From the NCBI RefSeq assembly GCF_018873765.1, contig NC_057923.1, positions 19,811,913 to 19,875,912 of the forward strand: a stretch of 64,000 nt of DNA, given 5' to 3'. This stretch comes from Telopea speciosissima (Eukaryota > Streptophyta > Magnoliopsida > Proteales > Proteaceae). The notes beneath the pieces were generated by a model. It was given only the letters and a program-made list of their open reading frames with translations, was not told the DNA's origin and searched no databases. Position numbers and translations under genes: made by a program. Of the stretch, positions 53,501 to 60,110 are shown piece by piece (within the stretch, counting starts at the first letter, position 1; every line of letters begins with the position of its first letter).

Positions 53501-56042
53501 AAAAAAAAAAAAAAAACCACTACCTGTTGATAAAGAAAGGAACATAGACATGTTGATTTTAGATGATAGGTTATCAAGGATGTTTACCATTTGGATTTAC
53601 CTAGGGTGAAATTACAGCTAAACACGTAGGCTGCTGTGAAATTGAGGATTTTTATGGTAATCATGGCAGAACTTACTGGCTGCAGACGGAACTATATCAA
53701 GGTATTTAAGGACAAAAGAGTTTTTCTGTACTCAATGAAAAGAGGGAATCTCCACATCAACTCCCATTGGTACCATCGGATTGCATTAGGGAGGGGTACC
53801 TTTGACTTCGGTGGAAGGATAATGATGACCCCAAGAGTCCAATCGCATAGTCATATCACTAATGGGGAAGAGATTTCTCTTCTACACGGGTTAAGAAAAA
53901 ATTCAGTCCTTATTTTAACTGCCTTGATATTCTCTTTTCTAAAAAAAATTCTTTAGTCATAAAGAGGTAGCTGTTTTGAATCTCATTTTTTTTTTCATTC
54001 CAACAGTGGCGGTAGTTAGACATGGTTCTACAAATTGGTACCTCGTATCTTTTTCTTAAACTTAAACTACACCATCTTTCCCAACCCCCACCACCACCCC
54101 CCCCCCAAAAAAAAAAAAAAGAATGAAAAAGGATAATGAAAAAAAAGCTGGATCCTTGAATATTTTGTTTAATTTCTCTTTCTGCAGGTTAATGTAATCA
54201 GCTAATATCTTTGGCTAGTGAGTTTGCTAGGTTAGGGATCTAGAAAATCTTTGTACGGGGGTCACTAGCCTTTTTGATTGATCTGTTGCCTTGGTGGATT
54301 TGTAGGCTCTTCCTACTTACATTGTTTTATTATATGTACTGTTATGTTGTATATTTTGTGCACCAAAATCTTCCATTAGCTTATATTCAATGTGAAGTGG
54401 AAACCGAAATTGTTGTATTTGACCAGGATACCTAGAAAATCTTGTTGCCTTCGATGTTGCAACTCTTTTGCTTTGTAATGTTTTTGAGAGCTGTGTTTTT
54501 GGAGTCTCGATTACCTACCTTCCATATAAGATGCTAACAGTGTTACTCCTCTGCTTTTACCTCCCCCTATGGGTGAAGTTTGTTGATTACAGAATTGGAG
54601 AAGATTCGGGGTACATTCGTTTTGAAGAGCCAGAAGAAGCTCAAAAAGCTCGTGCTGCTGCTGTGCTCATTGAGGAAGGCGGTCTGATTGTGAAGAACTA
54701 CATTGCTATGTTAGAACCTGTAACTGGTATATACAGCAATCTCTTTTTGCGTGTTATTGGAAGTTGTTCCAGCCGAGTTCTTTCTTTCAAACTTTGTTTT
54801 TCAGTACTAGTATGTGAATATGAAATTGTAGTTGGATATCTTAAAAGTGGGATTGGTTAGTCCTGTTGTGGATTTGGGGAATATTTTTATCAAATAATAT
54901 CCTTATAATTGGTATATTCAAGGATTAATAGAAAAATTATATATTTATATCATAACCTGTGAGACCAGTGCACTGATTTCTGTATAGAAGATCTACATTA
55001 ATCATTTTCTACTTAAGCTATTGTGAGGTCATGTTGTATTGTTGTGTTGTATTTGTTTTATATAGGAACACAAAGTCTTACCAAAATCTACTTTGCTTAG
55101 GCTGCACATTGGGTGGCTCCAGCTCTATCCTACCTGCCCAAGTTTTTTCAAAGAGGGCAGGGCTGGGCCAGGGTTGTGTTTTGACACCTCAGGGTGGGTT
55201 TACTGATCCCGGCCAGCCGATACGAATAAGAAGCTTGAGATTCATGTCTTTGTGACGCATTCCTTTGGCAAAACTTGATGGATGATCTCCCTTGTACTGC
55301 TAAAAGAATAATAGAAAAGAATAAATAAACATAAGCACTACCAATTAATAAAAAACAAGCTAATTATTTTAGTTGTGCAACTGTGCCATTGAGATGACAT
55401 GGCTCACAAAAGGTACCACTGAGGCACTTTTCCTTGGTTTATATTCTCTTGCAAATGCGAATGTAAGCTGAATTCAAGACTTGACACCCGAAGTTTTTCT
55501 TTTACTCATTATGTTATTCTGTTTGTTGTGCTATCAGGTGAGGCTGAAAAGGAATACTGGAGCCTACTCCGTGGTAACAAGGATAGGTTTCGGGGAAATA
55601 GAGGGAATCGAGGAAGGTATGCATCACATTTTTGCCTTTGGCCCACATTAACTACATACGAATCTGGCTCAAATGTGCAGTAGACAGTACATTGAGGGAT
55701 TCTCTCTCTCCCCCCCCCCCCCACCCCCTTCTTATGTATCTTAGATTTTTTAGTAGCTTTTCCCTCCTGAAATCTTTGCTACAATAAAGATGCATAAGCG
55801 TGCTTGAGAACACATGTTTAGTGTCTGCATGTTTTGCTTAGGATGTGAGGTGAGGTTGGAAGGAATTGATTAAGTCTCTGATTCCATCAATTTGTGGAAT
55901 TCTAAGTGACAAATTTATCGCTTGCAGGGGAGGTAGATTCAACAAAGGTGGGAGGCATTTTGGAGGTAAACATTCCCGCTCCAAAGAAAATGATTCAACT
56001 GTTAGCCGACCTAATAAAGCTCAGAAAGTAGCTGCTGCTTGA
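17468..56042 (+). CDS. LA1: La protein (La-motif RNA-binding protein), ten exons
   Basis: Exons: 17468-17518, 17620-17698, 17804-17953, 20600-20742, 32779-32927, 46724-46825, 46939-47386, 54579-54726, 55538-55616, 55928-56042. They join in frame to 1464 nt (487 residues) with GT-AG borders throughout. The domain order is La motif (about 10-98; [18 protein letters not shown] with Gln17, Tyr21, Asp30, Phe32 and Phe53 at UUU-OH-binding positions), RRM1 (about 112-190), [12 protein letters not shown], a long acidic Glu/Lys linker (about 240-345), RRM2 (about 356-425; [35 protein letters not shown]) and a Gly/Arg/Lys-rich C-terminus. La proteins bind the 3' UUU-OH of new Pol III transcripts such as pre-tRNAs in the nucleus; Arabidopsis La1 is needed for embryo development. 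Length is a little above Arabidopsis La1 (about 430). No lesion is seen, so the gene is probably functional despite introns of 12.0, 13.8 and 7.2 kb. Confidence 0.95.
17620..17698 (+). CDS. LA1: La exon 2 (residues 18-44)
   Basis: Acceptor CCTCTCAG|GTG, donor GGAA|GTATCC. It encodes the most conserved La-motif helix, with [15 protein letters not shown]. Phe stands where human La has Tyr23, as remembered for plant La proteins. Confidence 0.93.
17804..17953 (+). CDS. LA1: La exon 3 (residues 44-94)
   Basis: Acceptor AACTTCAG|TGG, donor GATG|GTAAGC. It encodes the winged-helix rest of the La motif ([19 protein letters not shown] ... [17 protein letters not shown]). Confidence 0.93.
18378..18578 (+). 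mobile_element. SINE-like retroposon with RTE-type 3' tail
   Basis: A short insert (about 18396-18560) ends CCGACCCCATTTAGTTGGGA followed by TAAGGCTTAGTTGTTGTTG, the tail shared by plant RTE LINEs and their non-autonomous partners. It is flanked by an 18-bp near-perfect duplication (GTCTATAGTCTAGACGGA at 18378 and GTCTATATTCTAGATGGA at 18561). It lies in La intron 3 in the sense direction. Confidence 0.7.
18629..20382. mobile_element. Mutator-type (MULE) non-autonomous element, 1736 bp
   Basis: Long terminal inverted repeats of about 90 bp start GGAAAATTTACGAAGCACCC on the left; the reverse complement of the right end is GGGAAATTTACGAAACACCC. They are bordered by the 9-bp duplication TTAAAGAAA (18629-18637 and 20374-20382); nine bases and long TIRs define the Mutator group. 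The body is 18638-20373, inside La intron 3. The interior holds short ORFs on both strands (for example 18964-19152 minus, 19396-19728 plus) and a GA-rich stretch near 19745-19775. I recognise no transposase and no parent gene. Confidence 0.88.
20600..20742 (+). CDS. LA1: La exon 4 (residues 94-141)
   Basis: Acceptor TTTCATAG|GG, donor GGAAAG|GTACTG. It encodes the linker and first half of RRM1 ([19 protein letters not shown]). Confidence 0.93.
21538..21680 (+). mobile_element. RTE LINE 3' fragment
   Basis: The plus strand encodes [16 protein letters not shown] ... [13 protein letters not shown], the C-terminal end of plant RTE LINE ORFs, followed by GGGATAAGGCTGAGTTGTTG. It is a heavily 5'-truncated copy in La intron 4. 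Confidence 0.75.
22099..22740 (+). mobile_element. LTR-derived DNA, right boundary unresolved
   Basis: The stretch starts TGATGCAG and parallels the solo LTR at 51906-52632 in the order GGGTTGGGT..ATATG, GCCTAAAAT, AGTCTATTT, CAGGGAGGC/GGGGGAGGC and a TTAATGGAAA-like block. A 57-bp unit (GGTGGGATCGGTATTTGATC...) is tandemly repeated at 22607-22720. At 22740 it is cut by a hAT-type insertion and continues from 23712. I cannot place its right end. Confidence 0.45.
22733..23719. mobile_element. hAT-type non-autonomous insertion, 971 bp
   Basis: The 8-bp duplication CTTTCAAG (22733-22740 and 23712-23719) flanks a body 22741-23711. The ends start CATAGTTCGAGAACTTG; the reverse complement of the right end is CAAGGTACTAAAACTCG. 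Near both ends are repeated GAGATCTCG motifs. The 8-bp duplication and CA-starting ends fit the hAT group. It lies in La intron 4 inside LTR-derived DNA. Confidence 0.75.
24534..24817. repeat. Tandem pair of ~140-bp repeats
   Basis: Segments 24534-24670 and 24677-24817 share GAGGAT.G.GCCCACTCATGG, GATGGTGCC.ACGTGCATTTTC and GTGTGCC.GAAGAAACG with about 80% identity by eye. They lie downstream of the hAT transposase remnant on its strand. Confidence 0.75.
27210..28590 (-). repeat. Tandem duplication of the BED-finger region of the hAT gene
   Basis: Copy 1 (about 27210-27845) and copy 2 (about 27935-28590) both run from TGCTTGT(T)GGCC ... GATGC(T/C)(G/A)GGATCTTG to CACCATCAATTGG(A/C)...TGCCATGC. 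They differ by scattered changes. Both encode C-N-Y-C of the BED finger, copy 1 with more stops. Between them lies a short TTCGAAATTTCG/CGAAATTTCGG stretch of MITE-end type. Confidence 0.75.
28600..30400. repeat. Tandem ~1-kb duplication (5' flank of hAT gene)
   Basis: Copy A (about 28605-29285) and copy B (about 29600-30385) share blocks in order: GCC/GACATTATTAATT, AATATTGGCCTA(G/A)TACAA, GCTTCAAAACA(T/C)GCT, GGCCAA(C/T/A)...CAGT and TTTGGAGTGA(T/A)GTGG. The period is near 1 kb. A reverse RTE tail fragment sits between the copies. Confidence 0.65.
29300..29395 (-). mobile_element. RTE LINE/SINE tail fragment
   Basis: The minus strand reads AGAGCTGATTAGAGAGC, then ATCCATGTAGCCGACCCCAT and GGGATAAGGCTATGTTATTG: the RTE 3' tail, here antisense to La in intron 4. 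Confidence 0.75.
30416..31360. mobile_element. PIF/Harbinger-like non-autonomous element, 939 bp
   Basis: Terminal inverted repeats GGATTTGTATGGTAAC (left) and GGATCTGTATGGCAAC (right, reverse complement) are flanked by the 3-bp duplication TAA (30416-30418, 31358-31360). TWA duplications with GG...TGT-type ends define the Harbinger group. The body is 30419-31357. The interior has a twice-used CACCTTCGACCTCCTT block (near 30699 and 30819) and no transposase. It could carry a captured leader sequence. Confidence 0.82.
31361..32778 (+). other. 3' part of La intron 4, no clear element
   Basis: AT/T-rich intron. The stretch 31840-32300 has a layout similar to 46190-46500 in intron 5 (TTCTTCTTT...CTCCATCAAT, then CTGTT..ATC, GAACTCTTCC), suggesting two old copies of one unidentified repeat. 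Confidence 0.35.
32779..32927 (+). CDS. LA1: La exon 5 (residues 142-191)
   Basis: Acceptor TTAATGCAG|GTG, donor CCAAA|GTAAGC. It encodes the second half of RRM1 ([28 protein letters not shown]). A 10-A run (32878-32889 region) encodes Lys-Lys-Lys and is a possible frameshift-prone site in sequencing. Confidence 0.93.
33801..34086 (-). repeat. Copia 3' LTR
   Basis: 286 bp, TGTAACAGAACAG to ATCCTTAACA on the plus strand. On the minus strand it directly follows the purine stretch AGCTTGAGGAGGAG (34087-34100). Confidence 0.93.
34087..34100 (-). other. Copia polypurine tract
   Basis: The minus strand AGCTTGAGGAGGAG immediately precedes the 3' LTR start TGTTAAGG. Confidence 0.75.
34094..36418 (-). 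pseudogene. Copia pol: integrase C-terminus, RT and RNase H
   Basis: One frame from 36418 to 34094. It has the integrase tail ([20 protein letters not shown]), RT ([46 protein letters not shown], catalytic [11 protein letters not shown]) and RNase H ([40 protein letters not shown]), ending ELGDVYALA. In-frame stops fall at 35273 (TAG, one step from CAG), 34709 and about 34545 (TGA where Trp is usual). All catalytic residues I can place are intact. Confidence 0.92.
36361..37545 (-). pseudogene. Copia protease and integrase
   Basis: Zinc knuckle [15 protein letters not shown] (about 37500-37545), then the protease active site [11 protein letters not shown], the GAG-pre-integrase [12 protein letters not shown], and the integrase core with [15 protein letters not shown] and QQNGVGERK carrying the catalytic D, D and E. 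A frameshift just past GERK (about 36390) moves the reading to the frame of RT. A TGA at 37546-37548 separates it from upstream gag. Confidence 0.9.
37546..38358 (-). pseudogene. Copia gag
   Basis: Starts at ATG 38356-38358 ([20 protein letters not shown]). It contains the UBN2/copia gag pattern [26 protein letters not shown] and [15 protein letters not shown], and a Gly/Arg-rich stretch ([16 protein letters not shown]) before the zinc knuckle. A TAG at 37879-37881 and a TGA at 37546-37548 interrupt it. Confidence 0.9.
38853..38864 (-). other. Copia primer binding site
   Basis: The minus strand TGGTATCAGAGC, complementary to the initiator-Met tRNA 3' end, directly abuts the 5' LTR. Confidence 0.93.
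38865..39150 (-). repeat. Copia 5' LTR
   Basis: 286 bp, matching 33801-34086 with only a handful of substitutions, mostly single-base. Confidence 0.93.
39299..39721 (-). pseudogene. Ser/Pro-rich ORF with a conserved-looking C-terminal tail
   Basis: Not recognised. Minus-strand frames start [14 protein letters not shown] from a TTC microsatellite, pass through Pro/Leu-rich low-complexity sequence in shifting frames, and end in a better-structured stretch ([20 protein letters not shown], then [15 protein letters not shown]) before a stop at 39299. The tail looks like real protein, the rest like repeat expansion. It lies in La intron 5 between the copia element and the Pack-MULE. It may be an old gene fragment. 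Confidence 0.3.
40160..40462 (-). pseudogene. Captured LRR receptor-like kinase fragment A
   Basis: The minus strand encodes [40 protein letters not shown] and [20 protein letters not shown], the last LRRs and cap region of plant LRR receptor kinases (family pattern [11 protein letters not shown]....QGPTAFLNNP.LCGFPL). It ends at a stop (40186) near the membrane-linker region. It matches the same gene type as fragment B and is separated from it by 4.6 kb of foreign DNA. Confidence 0.85.
40635..40719 (-). pseudogene. Captured enolase exon
   Basis: The minus strand has acceptor TTATTTCAG, then an open stretch encoding [27 protein letters not shown], then donor AAG|GTATAA. This is the conserved enolase segment (usual form K-[LI][17 protein letters not shown]) with few changes. 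Intron borders show that genomic DNA, not cDNA, was captured. Only this exon and intron edges are recognisable. Confidence 0.85.
41221..45071. repeat. Large palindromic element, 3.85 kb
   Basis: The left arm 41221-43124 and right arm 43133-45071 are inverted copies around an 8-base loop (AAACCTTG, 43125-43132). The outer ends read TGACAGGG and CCCCTGTCA, the inner ends TTTCTTGCAAA and TTTGCAAGAAA. Matching landmarks include GCACCCCATGCTCCACG/CGTGGAGCATGGGGTGC, ATATCGCGATAAATCCGGAA in both arms and GTTCGACCCGTAG/CTACGGGTCGAAC near the centre. The arms differ by scattered substitutions and indels (for example about 20 bases around 44903-44922 missing from the left arm), so it is old. There are no coding motifs. 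It lies inside the Pack-MULE in La intron 5. Confidence 0.9.
45088..45535 (-). pseudogene. Captured LRR receptor-like kinase fragment B
   Basis: The minus strand, with frameshifts, encodes [73 protein letters not shown] and further LRRs to [20 protein letters not shown] at 45088. These are the N-terminal LRRs of a receptor kinase of the same type as fragment A. Only about five residues would be missing between the two if rejoined, which shows one captured gene later split by other insertions. Confidence 0.88.
45721..46723 (+). other. 3' part of La intron 5, no clear element
   Basis: T-rich intron sequence. The 46190-46500 stretch resembles 31840-32300. No coding or terminal-repeat structure is recognised. 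Confidence 0.35.
46724..46825 (+). CDS. LA1: La exon 6 (residues 191-225)
   Basis: Acceptor GGATTTAG|GAAGG, donor CAGA|GTAAGT. It encodes a charged linker ([20 protein letters not shown]). Confidence 0.92.
46939..47386 (+). CDS. LA1: La exon 7 (residues 225-374)
   Basis: Acceptor GATTGCAG|CTAT, donor GTTAAG|GTACTA. It encodes [12 protein letters not shown], typical of plant La1, an acidic Glu-rich linker and the first part of RRM2 ending [10 protein letters not shown]. Confidence 0.93.
48114..48311 (+). mobile_element. Au-type SINE
   Basis: The body (about 48125-48300) has a tRNA-type A box (GGTGCAATGGTTAAGGTTGC) and B box (GGGTTCGAGTC), then the Au SINE landmarks GGAAACAGCCTCT, GGGGTAAGGCTGC, GACCCTCCCCAGACCC and GTGCACTGGGTGCACCC before a T run. 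It is flanked by an 11-bp duplication TGCAATGGAGA (48114-48124 and 48301-48311). It sits in La intron 7 in sense orientation. Confidence 0.93.
49596..49715 (+). mobile_element. RTE LINE 3' fragment
   Basis: The plus strand encodes [20 protein letters not shown] and [13 protein letters not shown], the end of plant RTE ORFs. It is a decayed, truncated copy in La intron 7. Confidence 0.72.
51390..51717 (-). mobile_element. RTE-tailed retroposon nested in the RTE LINE
   Basis: The insert 51406-51701 is flanked by a 16-bp duplication CTTCAAATAAGTAGAA (51390-51405 and 51702-51717). On the minus strand it begins with GGATCCATGTCGCAGACCCC and ends with GTTGGGATAAGGCTGAG and GTT/CTT repeats, so a tail-like motif occurs at both ends. 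It is a non-autonomous SINE-like unit using the RTE tail. Confidence 0.82.
51901..52637 (+). mobile_element. Solo LTR nested in the RTE LINE, 727 bp
   Basis: The body 51906-52632 starts TGATGTA and ends TACATTA (one change from the perfect inverse TACATCA) and is bordered by the 5-bp duplication GAGGT (51901-51905, 52633-52637). Removing it restores the LINE frame across TGGAGAGGTGCGTCCGGAG. No internal domain is present, so it is a solo LTR. It is related in layout to 22099-22740. Confidence 0.88.
53138..54578 (+). other. 3' part of La intron 7, no clear element
   Basis: T-rich intron with a 17-A run near 53499 and a C10A14 run (54097-54120). No gene or element ends recognised. Confidence 0.4.
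54579..54726 (+). CDS. LA1: La exon 8 (residues 375-424)
   Basis: Acceptor TATGGGTGAAG|TTT, donor ACTG|GTATAT. It encodes the second half of RRM2 ([20 protein letters not shown]). The acceptor has a weak adjacent pyrimidine tract (CTTTTACCTCCCCCT lies 7-20 bases away), but it is the only one that keeps frame and homology. Confidence 0.9.
55538..55616 (+). CDS. LA1: La exon 9 (residues 424-450)
   Basis: Acceptor GTGCTATCAG|GTG, donor GGAAG|GTATGC. It encodes [20 protein letters not shown], the extension after RRM2 typical of plant La. Confidence 0.92.
55928..56042 (+). CDS. LA1: La exon 10 (residues 450-487 and stop)
   Basis: Acceptor TCGCTTGCAG|GGG, ending in TGA at 56040-56042. It encodes the basic Gly-rich tail [18 protein letters not shown] and ends NKAQKVAAA. 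Confidence 0.92.
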
Positions 56043-56294
56043 GTAGTTCTTGTCAAAAGATGCATCGATTTTTCATGAGAATGCATGGCGGCCTTGTACA
56101 AGCTTAAATATTATGGCCTTAATTACTTTGTATCAGCGTAAGTTCTATTCTGATCTTCGTAATATTATAAGTTTCTTTTTCTTATCCGTCAATATATGTC
56201 ATTACTTGATAATTAATCCAATCTGCTCTTGTATCTTTATATCTCTTCTACACCAAAACCACAAACTCTGGTTCCAAGTCACTTGGTTGGGATT

Positions 56295-56512
56295 AAAATC
56301 CTCTGCAATTCCTTCATCTTGCGCCTGAGAGCTCGACACGTGGAAGATGCTTCATCCAATGGTGCAAGCTTGACTGATCTAGTTTTTTTTTTCTTTTAAT
56401 TTTTTTTCTTTCTTCTCGAGCTTGGCATCGTTGCATGTCACATCTTACATGTGTCGAGCTCTCAGGCCCGAATTGCAAGCCACAGCAAGATTTAGGCATT
56501 GCAGAGGATTTT
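56295..56512. mobile_element. MITE, 218 bp
   Basis: Inverted ends AAAATCCTCTGCAATTCC (left) and AAAATCCTCTGCAATGCC (right, reverse complement), with a second matched block inside (GCCTGAGAGCTCGACAC in both arms). No clear target duplication, so the superfamily is open. It lies about 250 bp after the La stop codon and may be within the 3' UTR or just beyond. Confidence 0.75.
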
Positions 56513-57227
56513 TTCCCCACTTGATAGCCTATATTTTTTGTTCAATATTTCTGCCCACCTTTGTCTTAACTGCCATTTCCATAAGCACGAAGGTTACATA
56601 GATCTGAAATGTAACTTTGAAAGGAAGTAAATTGCTGCAAGTGCATTTTGTCGCTGATGTTTATGTTGTAGGACAGAGTAGCTTTGTTATTTCCTAAAGA
56701 AAAATTGGAAATCTGATAATTGAGGGACCTAGTCAGTAGGCGACACCTCAAAGGCAAATTCTAATATATTACTGTATTGGTCTTGTCATAATCTAGGGTA
56801 GAAGAAGCTCGTTTCATTCACATTCTAGTCGCTCTAACATAGTAACAAGTCGTTCTCTGTCACCATGGACCTGCCTATATGAGGTCAAATGGTTAATGGG
56901 CCTTTGGTCTGTTCTGAGGTGTGTGCTCTGTTCTGTTCCCATTGGACTAGAGTCTCTTTCGTCTGGTTGTTGCTCTGATGAGTATCTTTTCAAATCACAA
57001 AACCTTAATTCACGCCATGGTTTGCGTAAAGAGTCGTAAAGCATTAAAGGTCTGGAAACGAAGTGAATTGCTTCAGGTGTATTTTTCTTTCTTTTCGAGT
57101 TCGGTACTGTTGGATGTCTCAGGTGTCGACATCGTCATCCCAAACTGCTGCACTGCACATTTTTATAGGGAATTGAAAAGGATTAGTTTCCAGGAGTAAT
57201 TGAGTCGGGCATTAGAAAAAGAATTAG

Positions 57228-57272
57228 CATCCTTAGAAATAAGATATTAGCATCCTTAGAAATAAGATATTG
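57228..57272. repeat. Tandem pair of 22-bp units
   Basis: AGCATCCTTAGAAATAAGAT then ATT occurs twice head to tail. Confidence 0.85.
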
Positions 57273-57419
57273 CAGGGAATGGGGGAGGGAATCAATACAA
57301 AAAACAATATTTTGAGATTGTACAAAATTAGCAAGCTAGTCTGCATAGTAGTTTCCTTACCTGTAGCAAAAATTAAAGGAAGTTGATTCAAGGGTGTTAG
57401 CATAAGATTTTATTTGTTG

Positions 57420-58330
57420 GTTTTAGGTAAGGGTTTCAATTGGGATGGTTCCCGGTATTTGGGACGGGACGGTACCGGTACCGGTACCAAAAGTGTCAAT
57501 CCCAGTACCGTCCCATTTAGTTAACGGGACCAAACCTAGATCTCAGTCCCGATTACTAGCGGGATGGGACGGTACCGGTTCTTTAACAGTTCTAGGCACT
57601 GTAGAAAAAGGGAGAAGTTTAATTTTTTCTAACAAGGCGAGTTTATTAGTGTTGCGGAATTTTTTCACTATCATGAAATCTAAGCTGTCTATTGTTTTTT
57701 GTAAAGCAACTTAAATTAAGAAAATATAGTTTTACTTCTTCAGACTTCTTAAGATCACATATAATAAGTTTCTCATTTTTTTAAATCTAGAGAAGTCTTA
57801 CAAAATGGAAGAATTCCGTTGTATTTTCTTTTTGATTTTTCCAAACAAAACTCTATTTATCACACATGTCACATGGTAATATGGTACGAAGTACGAAGTG
57901 CAAAAAGAAAGAACCTGGTAGATGTAGTTGGTCAAGGGAGGAGGGAGTAGCACTGTAACAGATTCTGTGAGGAGAGACTTCAAGCTACGACTATTGACCT
58001 GTTCTTCCTCTTCGTATTCAAAAAGCAATTAGTGAAACCCTAATGAGTCGTAATTCTTATACCTTTTTTTTTTTTAAAAGATCTTATATACTTTTTCTTT
58101 TTAAATGGTACTAGTAGTTTCGGTACCATCCGATACCTAATTGGTATTTCGGTAGTGGTATCATTGGGAATCCCGTCTCAGAACTGTCCCATCCCATTTA
58201 TCATTCGGTACCAAAATCAGATACCAGTACCGTCCCATTTACCAATGGGACGGTCCGATACTGGATTTTAGCGGGATGATATGAAGACGGTTCTCGGTTC
58301 CGATCCCAAATTGACACCCTTAGTTTTAGG
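57420..58330. mobile_element. hAT-type non-autonomous element, 895 bp
   Basis: The 8-bp duplication GTTTTAGG (57420-57427, 58323-58330) flanks inverted ends TAAGGGTTTCAATTGGGAT and TAAGGGTGTCAATTTGGGAT (right, reverse complement). Subterminal repeats of GGTACCGGTACC, CCCGTCCC and GGGACGG fill both ends. No transposase. Body 57428-58322. Confidence 0.85.
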
Positions 58331-58990
58331 CTTTTCATTCCGAGTCTATAATTGTTGGACTCAGAAAATGAAGAACCATAATCGGGTTCCAACATCTAAC
58401 GGTTCTAAGTTGAAACAGCCGATTCCAACCCAATTTTAACTCTGAGCCAAAAACCAACCCAACAGGCAACAAACAGGCCAGGTGGAAAGTTCATTCCTCT
58501 TTTGATATTAAAGGCTCAAAAAGGGCTATGGGTTTTGGCAACAGTGCAGGTTATGAATTGGCACTGATTTTGGGAGCGCGGTGTGTGGAGATGAATTTCT
58601 TGCTTTAACATTGCTTGATCCTCGGTTTGGTGTTGTTTGGTGTCCTGATTTTAATTTCATGTGTTCCTATGTTGGCGCATGAGTCACGGGATCAAGCAAT
58701 ATTTTTTTTTTATAATATTATTTAGGAGAAATATCATTCCCTCCCCGCTAAATTTTCTTAATATCAACTTAATACCTAATTTTTGAAAAATGATAATGCC
58801 CTCTCCTACCCATACTTTTTAAAGATTCTATCATTCGTACCCTAAGTGATTAACTCTATTAAAACTACATATGAAAAGACGATACTACCCTCGTCTCTAC
58901 CCTCAATTCTTTCTTCTTCTTTCTTCTTCCAGTAGCCATGGTCACCACCATGGCTGTATGCACCACCGCCGCCCTCACGATGTCTTTGCT

Positions 58991-58993
<3 letters not shown>

Positions 58994-59042
<49 letters not shown>
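58994..59042. repeat. CT microsatellite
   Basis: About 24 CT dinucleotides in a row inside the Pack-MULE, just upstream of the captured F-box gene leader. Confidence 0.95.
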
Positions 59043-59045
<3 letters not shown>

Positions 59046-59321
59046 TAACTCAGTTGAGCGATCTGAGGTTGAGCTCGTTAATGGAGTCTCTGATCTAAGT
59101 TTTCGTTCTCTGGCGGAACCAGGAATCCAAATTTTGAGCTGAGCTGAGCTGATGATCTGTAATCGTATTTTTAGGGAATCTTCATGTCTGCTTTGAGACA
59201 TTTGCTTTGGTTTCTCAGATCTACTTCTCTTCTAGCCAGTGAAATTAAAAAGCTGTTCTCGGAGCTAATTATCTGATAGTAAGTTTTAGAAGCAGTTGAA
59301 GGTCTGGTAAACCAAGTATCA

Positions 59322-59541
59322 ATGTCGTATTCATTTCTTGAAGAGGTTCTAGAGCATGTTTTTTCATTTATTCATTCCTATAAGGACTGAAATGCCATTT
59401 CTCTTGTCTGCAAGTCTTGGTATGAGATTGAACGGTGGTGCAGGTGTCGGATCTTCATCGGTAATTATTATGCCGTGAGTCCGGGAATTACAATATGACG
59501 GTTTCCTGAGCTCCGATCTGTGTCATTAAAAGGAAAACCTC
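59322..59541 (+). pseudogene. Captured TIR1/AFB-type auxin receptor fragment (F-box)
   Basis: From ATG 59322 the frame reads [53 protein letters not shown] and RFPELRSVSLKGKP, the N-terminal F-box and first LRR of TIR1/AFB auxin receptors. Two in-frame TGA codons stand where Arg is expected (after SYKD and after ITI), each one C-to-T step from CGA. In the intact family this part binds ASK1/SKP1 in the SCF ubiquitin ligase. The match ends at 59541, before the leucine-rich repeats that bind auxin. Confidence 0.88.
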
Positions 59542-59684
59542 AATGACAAAGAGGGAAGGAGACGTTACCTCTAGGAGCTTCTACAACCGTTGGGCGACGA
59601 GTGCGCCGATTACCCGAGAGAAGAGGCAGGTCGAATTCAAGGAGGGAAAAGAACGAAAAAAACAATAAGAAAGAAACTAAAAAT

Positions 59685-60110
59685 ATGAGGTATGTCGGTG
59701 GCCTGCATCTTTGCCTTGTCTCGTGCTTCGCATTGCTGGGTTGTTCTTCCTAAAGTCCCATTGCAGGGACAGTATAACTCTAAATCAATCAGTCAGAGAT
59801 GGGCAAAGCATAGTTTCTTCCGGTGGAACATTTGAATTGCTTTTTTTCAGTCCCACCAATTCTGACAACAGATATGTGGGGATTTGGCACAAGAAAATCT
59901 CCGTTGAAACCGTTGTTTGGGTTGCAAACAGAGATGTTTCGATTACAGACGCATCTGGTGTTTTGAAGATCAATGGAGATGTGAATTGTCCTTCTAAATC
60001 GATCGGAAACTGTGGTGTGGCCACGAATGCATCCAAGGTAGAGAACCCAGTTGCCCAGCTCTTGGATTCTGGGAATTTCATTATCAGGGATAAGGATTTG
60101 GAACTGGAGA
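59685..60110 (+). pseudogene. Captured G-type lectin S-receptor-like kinase fragment
   Basis: Starts with ATG 59685 and a signal-peptide-like stretch (LHLCLVSCFALLGC), then a frameshift near 59752. It continues with the S-locus/B-lectin domain: DSITLNQSVRDGQSIVSSGG, FELLFFSPTNSDNRYVGIWH, TVVWVANRDVSITDASGVLK and NPVAQLLDSGNFIIRDKD, breaking off at about 60110. The WVANRD and LLDSGN motifs are diagnostic. The kinase and membrane parts are absent. It lies 140 bp after the F-box fragment, in the same direction. Confidence 0.9.

Noticed and set aside
54468..54860. 130-residue plus-strand ORF as a separate gene
   Set aside because: It is La exon 8 extended by intron sequence on both sides; only 54579-54726 is coding.
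58842..59201. 119-residue minus-strand ORF with Glu-Arg repeats
   Set aside because: Its ERERER run is the CT microsatellite read backwards.
59785..60081. Minus-strand ORF opposite the lectin fragment
   Set aside because: Antisense shadow of the S-receptor-kinase sequence, which explains the plus strand fully.
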